64,000 nt of DNA from Paraburkholderia mimosarum LMG 23256 = NBRC 106338. GTDB taxonomy: Bacteria > Pseudomonadota > Gammaproteobacteria > Burkholderiales > Burkholderiaceae. Both the position numbers and the translations under genes were made by a program. A model generated the notes under the pieces. That model searched no databases. It was not told the origin of the DNA and saw only the letters and a program-made list of their open reading frames with translations. This document shows, piece after piece, positions 36,681 through 45,371 of this stretch; position 1 is the first letter of the stretch; every line of letters begins with the position of its first letter. The DNA lies in NCBI RefSeq assembly GCF_000739815.1, contig NZ_BBJJ01000014.1:1-64000 (forward strand), in the 5' to 3' direction.

Positions 36681-37748
36681 ATGAAGAGAACTCACCTTTC
36701 GTTCGCAAGCAAGGCATTCGAGGCGAGCAACACGCGCCAGGCGCAAGCTTCCGCACCCCTGCGCCGCTGGGCGTTACGCGCCGCAAGCGCACTCGCCCTC
36801 GCCACGGGCCTCTTCGCAGCCGGCGTGCAGGCCGCGAACGCCGCGCCGCTGCGTATCGGCTATAGCGACTGGCCGGGCTGGGTGGCATGGCAGGTGGCGA
36901 TCGACAAGGGATGGTTCAAGGAGGCCGGCCTCGACGTGAAGTTCGACTGGTTCGACTACGCGGCCTCGATGGACGCCTACGCGGCCAACAAGCTCGACGC
37001 CGTGCTCGTCACCAACGGCGACGCGCTCACGATGGGCGCGAACGGCGCGAAGAACGTGATGGCGCTCATCACCGACTATTCGAACGGCAACGACATGGTC
37101 ATTGCCAAGCCGCCCGCGCGCAAGATCCAGGATCTCAAGGGCAAAAAGATCGGCGTGGAGTTCGGCGTGGTCGATCACCTGCTGCTGCTCGACGCGCTCC
37201 AGCGTGCAGGCATGAAGGAGAGCGACGTCACGCTCGTGAACGCGAAAACCAACGAAACGCCGCAGGTGCTGGCTTCCGCCGACGTCGCGGCCATCGCGGC
37301 GTGGCAGCCGAATGCGGGCGAGGCGCAGCGCGCCGTGCCTGGCGCGCGCCCCGTGTTCACCTCCGCCGACGAGCCTGGCCTCATCTACGACGTGCTCGCC
37401 GTGAACCCCGTGAGCCTGGCCGCGCACAAGGCCGATTACGAGAAGCTCGCGAAAGTCTGGTACCGCGTCGTGAAGTACATCGACGACCCCGCCACGCAGC
37501 CCGACGCCGTGAAGATCATGGCCGCGCGCGTGGGCCTCACGCCGGCGCAGTATCTGCCGCTCCTCAAGGGCACGAAGCTGCTCACGCTGCCCGAGGCGCA
37601 ACAAGCCTACGTGAAGGCCGACGGCTTTCGCTCGCTCTATGGTTCGAGCAAAGCCGCCGACGTGTTCAACGTGAAGTACCAGGTCTACAAGAGCTCGCAG
37701 GACGTGAACGCCTACGTGGACCCGTCGCTCACGAGCGCGCTCAAGTAA
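36681..37748 (+). CDS. ABC transporter substrate-binding protein (NMT1/taurine-like)
   Basis: The 355-residue periplasmic protein starts at the ATG at 36681 (GGAG upstream). It has a long N-terminal region before the hydrophobic signal core LRAASALALATGLFAAGV. The mature part has the NMT1/SsuA-like PLRIGYSDWPGWVAWQVAIDK and KIGVEFGVVDHLLLL. It lies 56 bases after allophanate hydrolase in the riboswitch-led operon, so guanidine or a related cation is the likely ligand (inference). Confidence 0.9.
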   Translation: MKRTHLSFASKAFEASNTRQAQASAPLRRWALRAASALALATGLFAAGVQAANAAPLRIGYSDWPGWVAWQVAIDKGWFKEAGLDVKFDWFDYAASMDAYAANKLDAVLVTNGDALTMGANGAKNVMALITDYSNGNDMVIAKPPARKIQDLKGKKIGVEFGVVDHLLLLDALQRAGMKESDVTLVNAKTNETPQVLASADVAAIAAWQPNAGEAQRAVPGARPVFTSADEPGLIYDVLAVNPVSLAAHKADYEKLAKVWYRVVKYIDDPATQPDAVKIMAARVGLTPAQYLPLLKGTKLLTLPEAQQAYVKADGFRSLYGSSKAADVFNVKYQVYKSSQDVNAYVDPSLTSALK

Positions 37749-37791
37749 GGCCACGCTCGTCGAGCCAGTCGTCATCTAGCAGGAGAACAAC

Positions 37792-38763
37792 ATGGCCGGA
37801 ATCAGCCAGACAGGGTGGTTTGCCGTACGCCGCGAGCTTTCGCCGCGCGGGAAGTGGATGTTGGGCATCGGCTCGTTTTTGTTGCCGCTGCTCGTGTGGT
37901 GCGTGGTGAGCTACGTGCCCTTCGTCTGGCATCCGCAGGTCTTGATCACGCAACCGGGCAGCGTCGATTATTTCCAGCCCGGCATGCGTGTCGAGAAGGC
38001 CGTGTTCGCCGACGAACTCGACCATGCGCGCGAAACGCATGCGGCGCTGCCGGCGGGGGTGAGCGCGAACCCGGTGTATCTTCCCGCGCCGCACGAGGTG
38101 CTGCGCGCGTTCTATACCGCGTTCACGACACCGCCCGCCGCGCAGGACGGCGTATGGCTGCACCAGAGCCTTTGGCATAGCATCCAGATCATTTTCTGGG
38201 GCTTCGTCGTCTCGTCGCTCGTCGGCGTGCCGCTCGGCATCGTATGCGGCACCTATAGCGTGCTCGCGCGCCTGCAGGAGCCGTTCTTCGAGTTCTTCCG
38301 CTATTTGCCGGCGCCCGCGTTCGGTGCGCTGATGGTGGCCGTGCTCGGCATTTACGACGCGCCCAAGATCGCCATCATCGTGATCGGCACGCTGTTCCAG
38401 CAGGTGCTCATCGTCGCCAACACCACGCGCAAGCTCGAATACGGCCTGCTGGAAGCGGCGATGACGCTCGGCACCGCGCGCCTGAAACTGCTCACGCACG
38501 TGGTGGTACCCGGCATCCTGCCCGACCTCTACCGCGACCAGCGCATCCTGCTCGGCTGGGCGTGGACCTACCTGATCGTTGCGGAACTGGTGGGCACGAG
38601 TTCGGGCATCACCTGGTACATCACGCAGCAGGCGCGCTACCAGCACTTCGACAACGTCTACGCGGCGATCATGATGATCGGCATCATCGGCCTCGGCACC
38701 GATCTCGTGCTCGCCTGCCTCGGGCGCAAGCTGTTTCCGTGGGACCGCACGCTCAAGGCGTGA
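37792..38763 (+). CDS. ABC transporter permease
   Basis: The 323-residue inner-membrane protein of the SsuC/TauC type has an N-terminal helix, a long periplasmic segment (about 45-115) and the permease domain. The EAA-type loop is EAAMTLGTARLKLLTHVVVPGILP. AGGAG lies just upstream. It follows the binding protein and precedes the ATPase, completing a nitrate/taurine-type importer. Confidence 0.92.
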   Translation: MAGISQTGWFAVRRELSPRGKWMLGIGSFLLPLLVWCVVSYVPFVWHPQVLITQPGSVDYFQPGMRVEKAVFADELDHARETHAALPAGVSANPVYLPAPHEVLRAFYTAFTTPPAAQDGVWLHQSLWHSIQIIFWGFVVSSLVGVPLGIVCGTYSVLARLQEPFFEFFRYLPAPAFGALMVAVLGIYDAPKIAIIVIGTLFQQVLIVANTTRKLEYGLLEAAMTLGTARLKLLTHVVVPGILPDLYRDQRILLGWAWTYLIVAELVGTSSGITWYITQQARYQHFDNVYAAIMMIGIIGLGTDLVLACLGRKLFPWDRTLKA

Positions 38764-38826
38764 GGCATGTAACGCCCGGCAGTCATTCGCTCTAATCGCA
38801 GCGCATAGCATCTCAAGGACCGCATC

Positions 38827-39738
38827 ATGTTCAATCCGCAAACCGTTCCCGACTATCTCCTCCAGTCCGATGCGGTGCGCGCGCGTTTCGAACGGCTGAA
38901 AACGCGTGAGCCGATTCTCGAAGTGCGCAATCTCACGAAGCGCTTCGTCACGCCGCAAGGCGAGCACACAGCGCTCGCCGACGTGAGCTTCACCACTCAC
39001 CGGCGCGAGTTCGTGTGCGTGATCGGACCTTCGGGCTGCGGAAAATCCACGCTCATTCGGATTCTCGCGGGCCTCGAAACTCAATCGTCGGGTGAAGTGC
39101 GCGTGAACGGCAAGGCGGTGAGCGGGCCCGGCGCCGACCGCGGCATGGTATTCCAGGGCTATACGCTGTTTCCATGGCTCACCGTCAAGAAAAACGTCAT
39201 GTTCGGACTACGAATGAACGGACAGGGGCGGGCGCAGGCCGAGCGAGAGGCGCTGCAATGGCTCGATCTCGTGGGTCTCGAAAAATTCGCCAACGCCTAT
39301 CCGCACCAGCTTTCGGGAGGCATGAAGCAGCGGGTGGCGATTGCGCGCGCGCTCGCCAACCGGCCCGGCATCCTGTTGATGGACGAGCCGTTCGGCGCAC
39401 TCGACGCCCAAACGCGCGCGAAGATGCAGGCCCACCTGCTCGACATCTGGCGCAACGTCGACGTCACGATTTTTTTCATTACGCACGATCTCGACGAGGC
39501 GATCTATCTCGCCGATCGCATTCTCGTGTTAAAGGCGAACCCCGGTGCGGTGCAGGAGCTGATCGAAGTGCCCGTGCCGAGGCCGCGCAGCTACGCACAG
39601 TTCAATTCGCCGGAGTTTCTCGCGACGCGTGCGCGGCTGGAAGGGCTCATTCATCCCCCTGAGCAGCCTTCCGGGGACGACGCCGCCGTCCAGCCGCACA
39701 TGATCCGTCTCACGGACATTCACGATTCGGTCGAGTAA
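38827..39738 (+). CDS. ABC transporter ATP-binding protein
   Basis: The 303-residue ATPase has Walker [10 protein letters not shown], signature LSGGMKQR, Walker [13 protein letters not shown] and the switch His in [10 protein letters not shown]. It belongs to the SsuB/TauB class, with an N-terminal extension of about 35 residues before the core. It is the last gene of the guanidine operon. Its stop is ten bases from the stop of the convergent monooxygenase gene. Confidence 0.94.
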   Translation: MFNPQTVPDYLLQSDAVRARFERLKTREPILEVRNLTKRFVTPQGEHTALADVSFTTHRREFVCVIGPSGCGKSTLIRILAGLETQSSGEVRVNGKAVSGPGADRGMVFQGYTLFPWLTVKKNVMFGLRMNGQGRAQAEREALQWLDLVGLEKFANAYPHQLSGGMKQRVAIARALANRPGILLMDEPFGALDAQTRAKMQAHLLDIWRNVDVTIFFITHDLDEAIYLADRILVLKANPGAVQELIEVPVPRPRSYAQFNSPEFLATRARLEGLIHPPEQPSGDDAAVQPHMIRLTDIHDSVE

Positions 39739-39748
39739 TGAATACGGT

Positions 39749-41155
39749 TTAGACGACAGCGGCGGCGCGCGCGTTGGCCTCTTCGCGCTTGACGCGCTCG
39801 ATATCGCGAAAGCGTGCGGCGGGATGGTGCGCCGGCAAGGTTGCCGCGGCGCCGAAGAGCTTCTCGCGCAAGGTGCCAGGCGCGTATTCGCGCGGGTAGA
39901 CGCCGCGGCGCTGCAGCTCCGGCACGAGATGGTTGACGACGTCCTCGAAGGTCTCGTGCGCGACCGCGTAGGCGAGGTTGAAGCCGTCGACGTCGGTCGC
40001 CTCCACCCATTGCTGGAGGTTATCGGCGACGGTCGTGGGCGAGCCGACGAACACCGGCCCGAGGCCGCCAACACCGCCCCACCTGGCGAGTTCTTCGATG
40101 GTCCATGCCTTGTCGCCGCCGGAGAGGTGCTCGACCGCGGAAACGATCGCATTGGTCTCCACGCGCCTGACCGTATCGGTCGGCAGGTATTGGCCGAAGT
40201 CGATGCCGGTCCAGCCCGACATGAAGACGAGCGATCCGTCGTATGAGACATGCTTGCCGTATGCCTCGAATTTCGCTTGCGCCCTGGCATCGGTTTCGTC
40301 CACGATCACCGTCACCAGGTTGTAGACGAGCAGCTCGCGGGGGTCGCGTCCGGCGAGCGCTGCTTCGCGGCGCACGTCGCTCACATAGCTGCGCAGCAGC
40401 GACTGCGTGGGCGCGGCGACGAATACGCATTCGGCATGCCGGGCCGCGAAGGTCTTTCCGGGGCCGGACGCGCCGGCCTGAAACAACACGGGCGTGCGCT
40501 GGGGCGATGGCTCGCACAGGTGATAACCTGGCACATCGAAGTATTTGCCCTTGTGCCCAATTTCATGCACTTTTTCCGGCCGCGTGAACACCCGCCGCTC
40601 CCGGTCGCGAACGACGGCGCCGTCTTCCCAGCTGCCCTCCAGGAGCTTGTAGAGCACTTCCACGTACTCCGTTGCGACTTCGTAGCGGCTATTGTGGTCG
40701 AGCAGCCCCGCCTGTCCCGTGTTCTTCGCGCCGCTCTCGAGGTACGAAGTGACGACATTCCACGCGAGCCGGCCTTGCGTGTGATGGTCGGCCGTTGAGA
40801 GGCGCCGCGCGAACGTGTAGGGATGCTCGAAGCTCGTGGAAGCCGTGATGCCGATGCCAAGGTGCTCGGTGACCATCGCGATGGGCGCGGCGAGCTGGAG
40901 CGGATCGTTCACCGGAATCTGCGCGGCTTGATGGAGCGCGTGATAGTTGCTGCCCTTGTAGACGTCGTAATAGCCGATCACGTCGGCAATGAAGATCGCG
41001 TCGAACACGCCGCGTTCGAGGATCTTCGCGAGATCCGTCCAGTAGGCGAGATCCTTGTATTGCCACGAGCGGTCGCGCGGATGGGTCCAGAGTCCGGGAG
41101 ACTGGTGGCCCACGCAGTTCATTTCGAAGGCGTTCAAGCGGATGTTCTTGCTCAT
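39749..41155 (-). CDS. FMN-dependent monooxygenase, NtaA/SnaA/DszA family
   Basis: The ATG at 41155 gives 468 residues. A GTG at 41164 is also in frame, but AGGAG is only three bases before it. The protein is a luciferase-like flavin monooxygenase: LNAFEMNCVGHQSPGLWTHP at the N-terminus, then STSFEHPYTFARRLSTADHH, GRLAWNVVTSYLESGAKNTG and LFQAGASGPGKTFAARHAEC. Such enzymes oxidise sulfones, sulfonates, chelators or similar compounds and need a reduced-flavin supplier, which is not seen here. It is divergent from the ABC/SfnB genes. Confidence 0.92.
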   Translation of the reverse strand: MSKNIRLNAFEMNCVGHQSPGLWTHPRDRSWQYKDLAYWTDLAKILERGVFDAIFIADVIGYYDVYKGSNYHALHQAAQIPVNDPLQLAAPIAMVTEHLGIGITASTSFEHPYTFARRLSTADHHTQGRLAWNVVTSYLESGAKNTGQAGLLDHNSRYEVATEYVEVLYKLLEGSWEDGAVVRDRERRVFTRPEKVHEIGHKGKYFDVPGYHLCEPSPQRTPVLFQAGASGPGKTFAARHAECVFVAAPTQSLLRSYVSDVRREAALAGRDPRELLVYNLVTVIVDETDARAQAKFEAYGKHVSYDGSLVFMSGWTGIDFGQYLPTDTVRRVETNAIVSAVEHLSGGDKAWTIEELARWGGVGGLGPVFVGSPTTVADNLQQWVEATDVDGFNLAYAVAHETFEDVVNHLVPELQRRGVYPREYAPGTLREKLFGAAATLPAHHPAARFRDIERVKREEANARAAAVV

Positions 41156-41232
41156 GGTGCTCACGTGCTCCTGTCAGCCGGTGCGTGCCTGGTGGGAACG
41201 AGCAGTATAGAAATGCGCGATTGGGCGATCCA

Positions 41233-41255
41233 ATATCGAATTCGCGAATCGATAT
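41233..41255. promoter_or_regulatory. long dyad in divergent promoter region
   Basis: Arms ATATCG and CGATAT flank a perfect ten-base palindrome ATTCGCGAAT, with one extra A on the left. It lies 78 bases upstream of the monooxygenase start and 177 bases upstream of the transporter ATPase. It is a good candidate regulator site for both sides. The regulator is not encoded next to it. Confidence 0.5.
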
Positions 41256-41431
41256 CGGCGCAGCAGATTTGTGCGCAAGGCGGTGCGCCGCGCTTGTCTC
41301 CACGCAGCAATGACGGATGCGGTCCATAGGTCGCCTTAGCAATGGCGTTCGCATGAATATGAGCAACCCTTCGTTGGACTCGCCACGGCGCATCGTTAGG
41401 ATGAACGCATTGCTTCGTCCACGCGACCTTC

Positions 41432-42919
41432 ATGTCCTCGCCGATCCTCACTGCCCACGCCATCACGAAGCGCTTCGGCGCAACGATTGCCTTGGCGCGG
41501 CTCGACTTCTCGATCCGCGCAGGCGAAGTGGTGGCGCTCATGGGCGCCAATGGCGCCGGCAAGTCGACGCTCGTGAAGATCCTGAGCGGCGTGCAGGCGC
41601 CCGACGAAGGCCGCATGGCGCTCGGCGGAAGCGAATACGCGCCGCGCACGCCGCACGAAGCGCGGCGCCAGGGTGTGGCGACCGTGCACCAGTCGATCGC
41701 CGATACGGTCGTGCCGTCGCTTTCCATAGCGGAAAACCTGCTGCTGGAGCAGCTATGCGATCGCGGCGCGCCGTGGTGGACGCCGCGCGCGGCACGCCGT
41801 GCCCGCGCGAAATCGCTTGCCGCTCGTGTTGGGCTCGATGCCGACCTCGATGCACCGCTCGGCTCCCTGTCGCTTGCGGGACAGCAGCGCGTCGCGCTGG
41901 CGCGGGCGCTCTCGACGCGGCCGAGCCTGCTGATTCTCGACGAGCCGACGGCGAGCCTGTCGGCGGCGGAGGCGGAGCGTCTCTACGTCTTGATCGAGGC
42001 GTTGCGTGCCGAGGGTGTGGCGGTACTGCTCGTCTCGCATCGCGTTGCGGACTTGAGGCGGCTGGCGACGCGCGTCGCGATCGTTCGCGACGGACGGATC
42101 GTGGCGGAGCGCCGCGCACCGATCGATTTCGACGCGGCGCTCGAAACGATGATCGGCCGGCCATTGCCGTCGCGCCAGCGTGCGCGCGCAGCGGCCGGCG
42201 AGACGGCGGCTCCGGTGCTGAGCCTGCGCGGCATGCGGCTCGGCCCGCAGGGCGACGCCTTCGACCTGGCGGTGCGCGAAGGCGAAATCGTCGCCGTGGT
42301 CGGGCCGGTGGGTGCGGGCAAGTCCCGGCTTGCACAGGTGATCTTCGGGGCCGCGCGTGCGGGAGGCGGCACGATGACGCTCGACGCTCGCGCGTGGCAG
42401 CCGCGCTCACCCGCCGACGCGATCCGCGCAGGCGTGTTCCTTGCCGGCGAGGACCGCTGGCGCACGTCGCTATTCCCGGACACGGTGCCGTTCGCGTCTA
42501 TCGCCGGAACGATCAGCTTTCCCTTTCTCGCGCGCTGGCGGCGTAGTGGTCTCGCGCCTCGGGCACGCGAAGAGGCCGCCGCCCGTGAGGCGATCCAGGC
42601 GTTCGGCATCCGATGCGCGGGGCCCGGCGATCGTCTCGCGCGGCTCTCCGGCGGCAATCAGCAGAAAGTGCTGCTCGCGCGCTGGCATACCGAACCCGCC
42701 CGCGTATTGCTGCTCGACGAGCCGTTCCAGGGCGTGGACGCGCTCGCGCGTGCGGACATCGCTTCCACGCTGCGGCGTGGCTCGGCTGGCCGCGCCACGA
42801 TCGTATTCGTCAGCGATCTCGACGAGGCCCACGAAGTCGCCGATCGCATCGTGCATTTCGACCGCGGTTCGATCGAACGGACTCGACCCGCCATGCCCCT
42901 CATTCAAACGGAACCGTGA
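41432..42919 (+). CDS. sugar-type ABC transporter ATP-binding protein (RbsA-like)
   Basis: The 495-residue protein has two fused ATPase domains. The first has Walker A GANGAGKST and signature SLAGQQR. The second has Walker A GPVGAGKS, signature LSGGNQQK and Walker B VLLLDEPFQGVD. This is the RbsA/XylG/MglA architecture. No convincing ribosome site precedes the ATG. It lies seven bases upstream of the matching permease. The SfnB neighbour suggests a sulfur compound rather than a sugar (inference). Confidence 0.93.
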   Translation: MSSPILTAHAITKRFGATIALARLDFSIRAGEVVALMGANGAGKSTLVKILSGVQAPDEGRMALGGSEYAPRTPHEARRQGVATVHQSIADTVVPSLSIAENLLLEQLCDRGAPWWTPRAARRARAKSLAARVGLDADLDAPLGSLSLAGQQRVALARALSTRPSLLILDEPTASLSAAEAERLYVLIEALRAEGVAVLLVSHRVADLRRLATRVAIVRDGRIVAERRAPIDFDAALETMIGRPLPSRQRARAAAGETAAPVLSLRGMRLGPQGDAFDLAVREGEIVAVVGPVGAGKSRLAQVIFGAARAGGGTMTLDARAWQPRSPADAIRAGVFLAGEDRWRTSLFPDTVPFASIAGTISFPFLARWRRSGLAPRAREEAAAREAIQAFGIRCAGPGDRLARLSGGNQQKVLLARWHTEPARVLLLDEPFQGVDALARADIASTLRRGSAGRATIVFVSDLDEAHEVADRIVHFDRGSIERTRPAMPLIQTEP

Positions 42920-42925
42920 AGCATC

Positions 42926-43984
42926 ATGAAATCAGCCGCACCGACTCTCGAGCATGATGAATCACGCGCATCCAGCACCAGGCCGCGCCGCCGTCCAAAC
43001 GCGCTCGCGTTGCTCGAACGCGCTGCCATCCTGGCGGTGCTTGCCGTGCTCATTGCCGTCTTCAGCGTGAAAGAGCCGGCATTCATCAGCATTGCCAACC
43101 TTTTCAGCATTCTTCAGGCGGTGTCGATCGTCGCGCTGCTCGGCATTGGCGTGACGATCACGCTCGCGGCCGGCGGCTTCGATCTTTCCGTGGGCAGCGT
43201 GGCGGCTTCGGCGCAGATGGCCGCGAGTTACGTGCTCGTGGTGTGGCACGGTAATGCATGGGGCGCCGCAGCGGCGTGCCTCACCCTGGGCATTGCGGCA
43301 GGGCTCTTCAACGGTGTGCTGATCACGCGGCTGCACGTGCCGGATCAGCTCGCCACGCTCGGCACGCTATTCCTGCTTGCGGGCCTGCAACTCATTCCCA
43401 CCGGCGGACGTTCGCTCGCCACCGGCACGATCCTTCCGGATGGCAGCGAAGCGAGCGGTATGTTTCCGGACGGCTTCCTCGCACTCGGACGCGCGCGTCT
43501 TTTCGAAGTCGTTCCGGTGCCCGTGCTCGTGCTGCTCGCCGTGAGCGTGGTGGTCTCGTTCGTCATGGCGTCGACGCGTTGGGGACGCGTGTTCTATGCG
43601 ATCGGCGGCAACGAGACCGCCGCACGGCTGGCCGGCGCCCCCGCGGCGCGCTACCGGAGCGCGGCTTACGTGGCTTCCGCGACGATCGCGTCGCTGGGCG
43701 GCCTGCTCATTGCCGCGCGCGTGGGGCGCGGCGATGTCAGTGCGGGACATTCGTTGCTGCTCGATGCCGTGGCGGCCGCGCTCGTGGGCTACGCGGTGTG
43801 GGGCGCGCGGCGGCCGAACGTGCCCGGCACCGTGATCGGCGCGGTGTTCGTAGGCGTTCTGCTCAACGGGCTGACCATGCTCAACGCGCCGTATTACCTG
43901 CAGGACTTCATCAAAGGCGCGCTGCTGGTGGTGGCGCTGGCGTTCACCTTCAGCGTTGGACGCAGGGCCGATGCGCGAGGCTGA
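42926..43984 (+). CDS. sugar-type ABC transporter permease (RbsC-like)
   Basis: The 352-residue inner-membrane protein has about ten hydrophobic segments and the RbsC-family motif GGFDLSVGSVAASAQMAASY. The late segment AGHSLLLDAVAAALVG takes the place of the usual GxGYELDAIAAVVIGG. The first 30 residues are a polar, basic cytoplasmic tail. It pairs with the preceding dual ATPase. Confidence 0.92.
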   Translation: MKSAAPTLEHDESRASSTRPRRRPNALALLERAAILAVLAVLIAVFSVKEPAFISIANLFSILQAVSIVALLGIGVTITLAAGGFDLSVGSVAASAQMAASYVLVVWHGNAWGAAAACLTLGIAAGLFNGVLITRLHVPDQLATLGTLFLLAGLQLIPTGGRSLATGTILPDGSEASGMFPDGFLALGRARLFEVVPVPVLVLLAVSVVVSFVMASTRWGRVFYAIGGNETAARLAGAPAARYRSAAYVASATIASLGGLLIAARVGRGDVSAGHSLLLDAVAAALVGYAVWGARRPNVPGTVIGAVFVGVLLNGLTMLNAPYYLQDFIKGALLVVALAFTFSVGRRADARG

Positions 43985-44070
43985 GCGCCGTTGCATCGAC
44001 ATGGGGGGGCGGTGGGTCCGTCATGTGATGAATGATCAGTTACTCAACCTGTTCGACTGGAGTGAAAAAC

Positions 44071-45321
44071 ATGGCAGAGATACGGGAGCGCAACGAGGCG
44101 GCGCAAGCGAGCACCGCAGCCGGCACGGCGCCGCAGGCGGTGCGGGTGATCGCCACTGACGCCGAAGCGATCGAGGTGGCCCGGGCAGTGGCCGCCCGCC
44201 TCGCGCAAGGCGCCGCTGCGCGCGATAGCGAAAGGCGACTGCCGCGCGAGGAAATCGAGTGGTTTTCGCAATCGGGACTGTGGGGCATCACGGTGCCGAA
44301 AGCATATGGTGGCGCGGGCGTGTCGTTCGTCACGCTCACGGAAGTCTTCAAGCTGATCTCAGCGGCGGATCCGTCGCTGGGCCAGTTGCCGCAGAATCAT
44401 TTCGGCCTCGTGGACGTGATCGCGCTCACGGGCACCGAAGAGCAGAAGGTTTATCTGTTCGGTGAAGTGCTCGCGGGCAAACGCTTCGGCAACGGATTTT
44501 CCGAGAAAGGCACGAAACACGTGCTCGATCTGAAGACGCGCGTGCGGCGCGACGGCGACGACTACGTGGTGGACGGCACGAAGTTCTATTCGACAGGTGC
44601 GCTCTTCGCGCACTTCGTCCCGGTGCTCGGTCTCGACGAAGAAGGTCGCGGCTGGCTCGCCTACATCCCACGGGACACGCCAGGACTCGCGGTCGTGGAC
44701 GACTGGTCCGGCTTCGGTCAGCGCACGACGGCGAGCGGCACGGTTACGCTGGAAAACGTGCGGGTGCCTGCTTCGCTCGTGTTGCCGGCGCATCGCGTTT
44801 CGGAACTGCCGACGCTCAATGGGCCCGTTTCGCAGATCCTGCAGGCCGCAATCGATGCCGGAATCGCGCGCGCCGCGATCGACGACACGCTTGCGTTCGT
44901 GCGCTCGCGTTCGCGCCCGTGGGTGGACAGCGGCGTGGAGCGTGCGAGCGAGGATCCGTTGACCGTGCGCGAAATCGGCAATTTGCACATTCGCCTGCAT
45001 GCGGCGGAGGCGCTGCTCGAACGGGCGGCCCGCCTGTTCGACGAGATCGCGGCGCAAGGCACGACCACGGAAGACGACGTCGCGCGCGCATCGGTTGCGG
45101 TCGGCGAGGCCAAGGTGCTCACCACGGAAACGGCCCTGCTTGCGGGAGAGAAGCTCTTCGAACTCGCGGGATCCCAGTCGACGCTGGCCGCGCACAACCT
45201 CGACCGCCACTGGCGCAACGCGCGTACGCATACGCTGCACGATCCTGTGCGCTGGAAGTACCACCTCGTCGGTAACTTCTATCTCAATGGTGTCAAACCG
45301 GCGCGTCACGCCTGGAACTGA
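44071..45321 (+). CDS. SfnB-family acyl-CoA-dehydrogenase-like flavoprotein
   Basis: The ATG at 44071 is preferred over 44032 because GGAG lies nine bases before it. The 416-residue protein has the acyl-CoA dehydrogenase fold: WGITVPKAYGGAGVSF, DPSLGQLPQNHFG, GNGFSEKGTKHVLD and AGSQSTLAAHNLDRHWRNARTH. This pattern matches the SfnB sulfur-acquisition oxidoreductases, which act on organosulfur compounds with FMN rather than on CoA esters. It lies between the ABC permease and the binding protein genes. Confidence 0.9.
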   Translation: MAEIRERNEAAQASTAAGTAPQAVRVIATDAEAIEVARAVAARLAQGAAARDSERRLPREEIEWFSQSGLWGITVPKAYGGAGVSFVTLTEVFKLISAADPSLGQLPQNHFGLVDVIALTGTEEQKVYLFGEVLAGKRFGNGFSEKGTKHVLDLKTRVRRDGDDYVVDGTKFYSTGALFAHFVPVLGLDEEGRGWLAYIPRDTPGLAVVDDWSGFGQRTTASGTVTLENVRVPASLVLPAHRVSELPTLNGPVSQILQAAIDAGIARAAIDDTLAFVRSRSRPWVDSGVERASEDPLTVREIGNLHIRLHAAEALLERAARLFDEIAAQGTTTEDDVARASVAVGEAKVLTTETALLAGEKLFELAGSQSTLAAHNLDRHWRNARTHTLHDPVRWKYHLVGNFYLNGVKPARHAWN

Positions 45322-45371
45322 TGCGCTCTCACCCACGATCTCGATCCACAATCCAAACGTATGGGAACATC

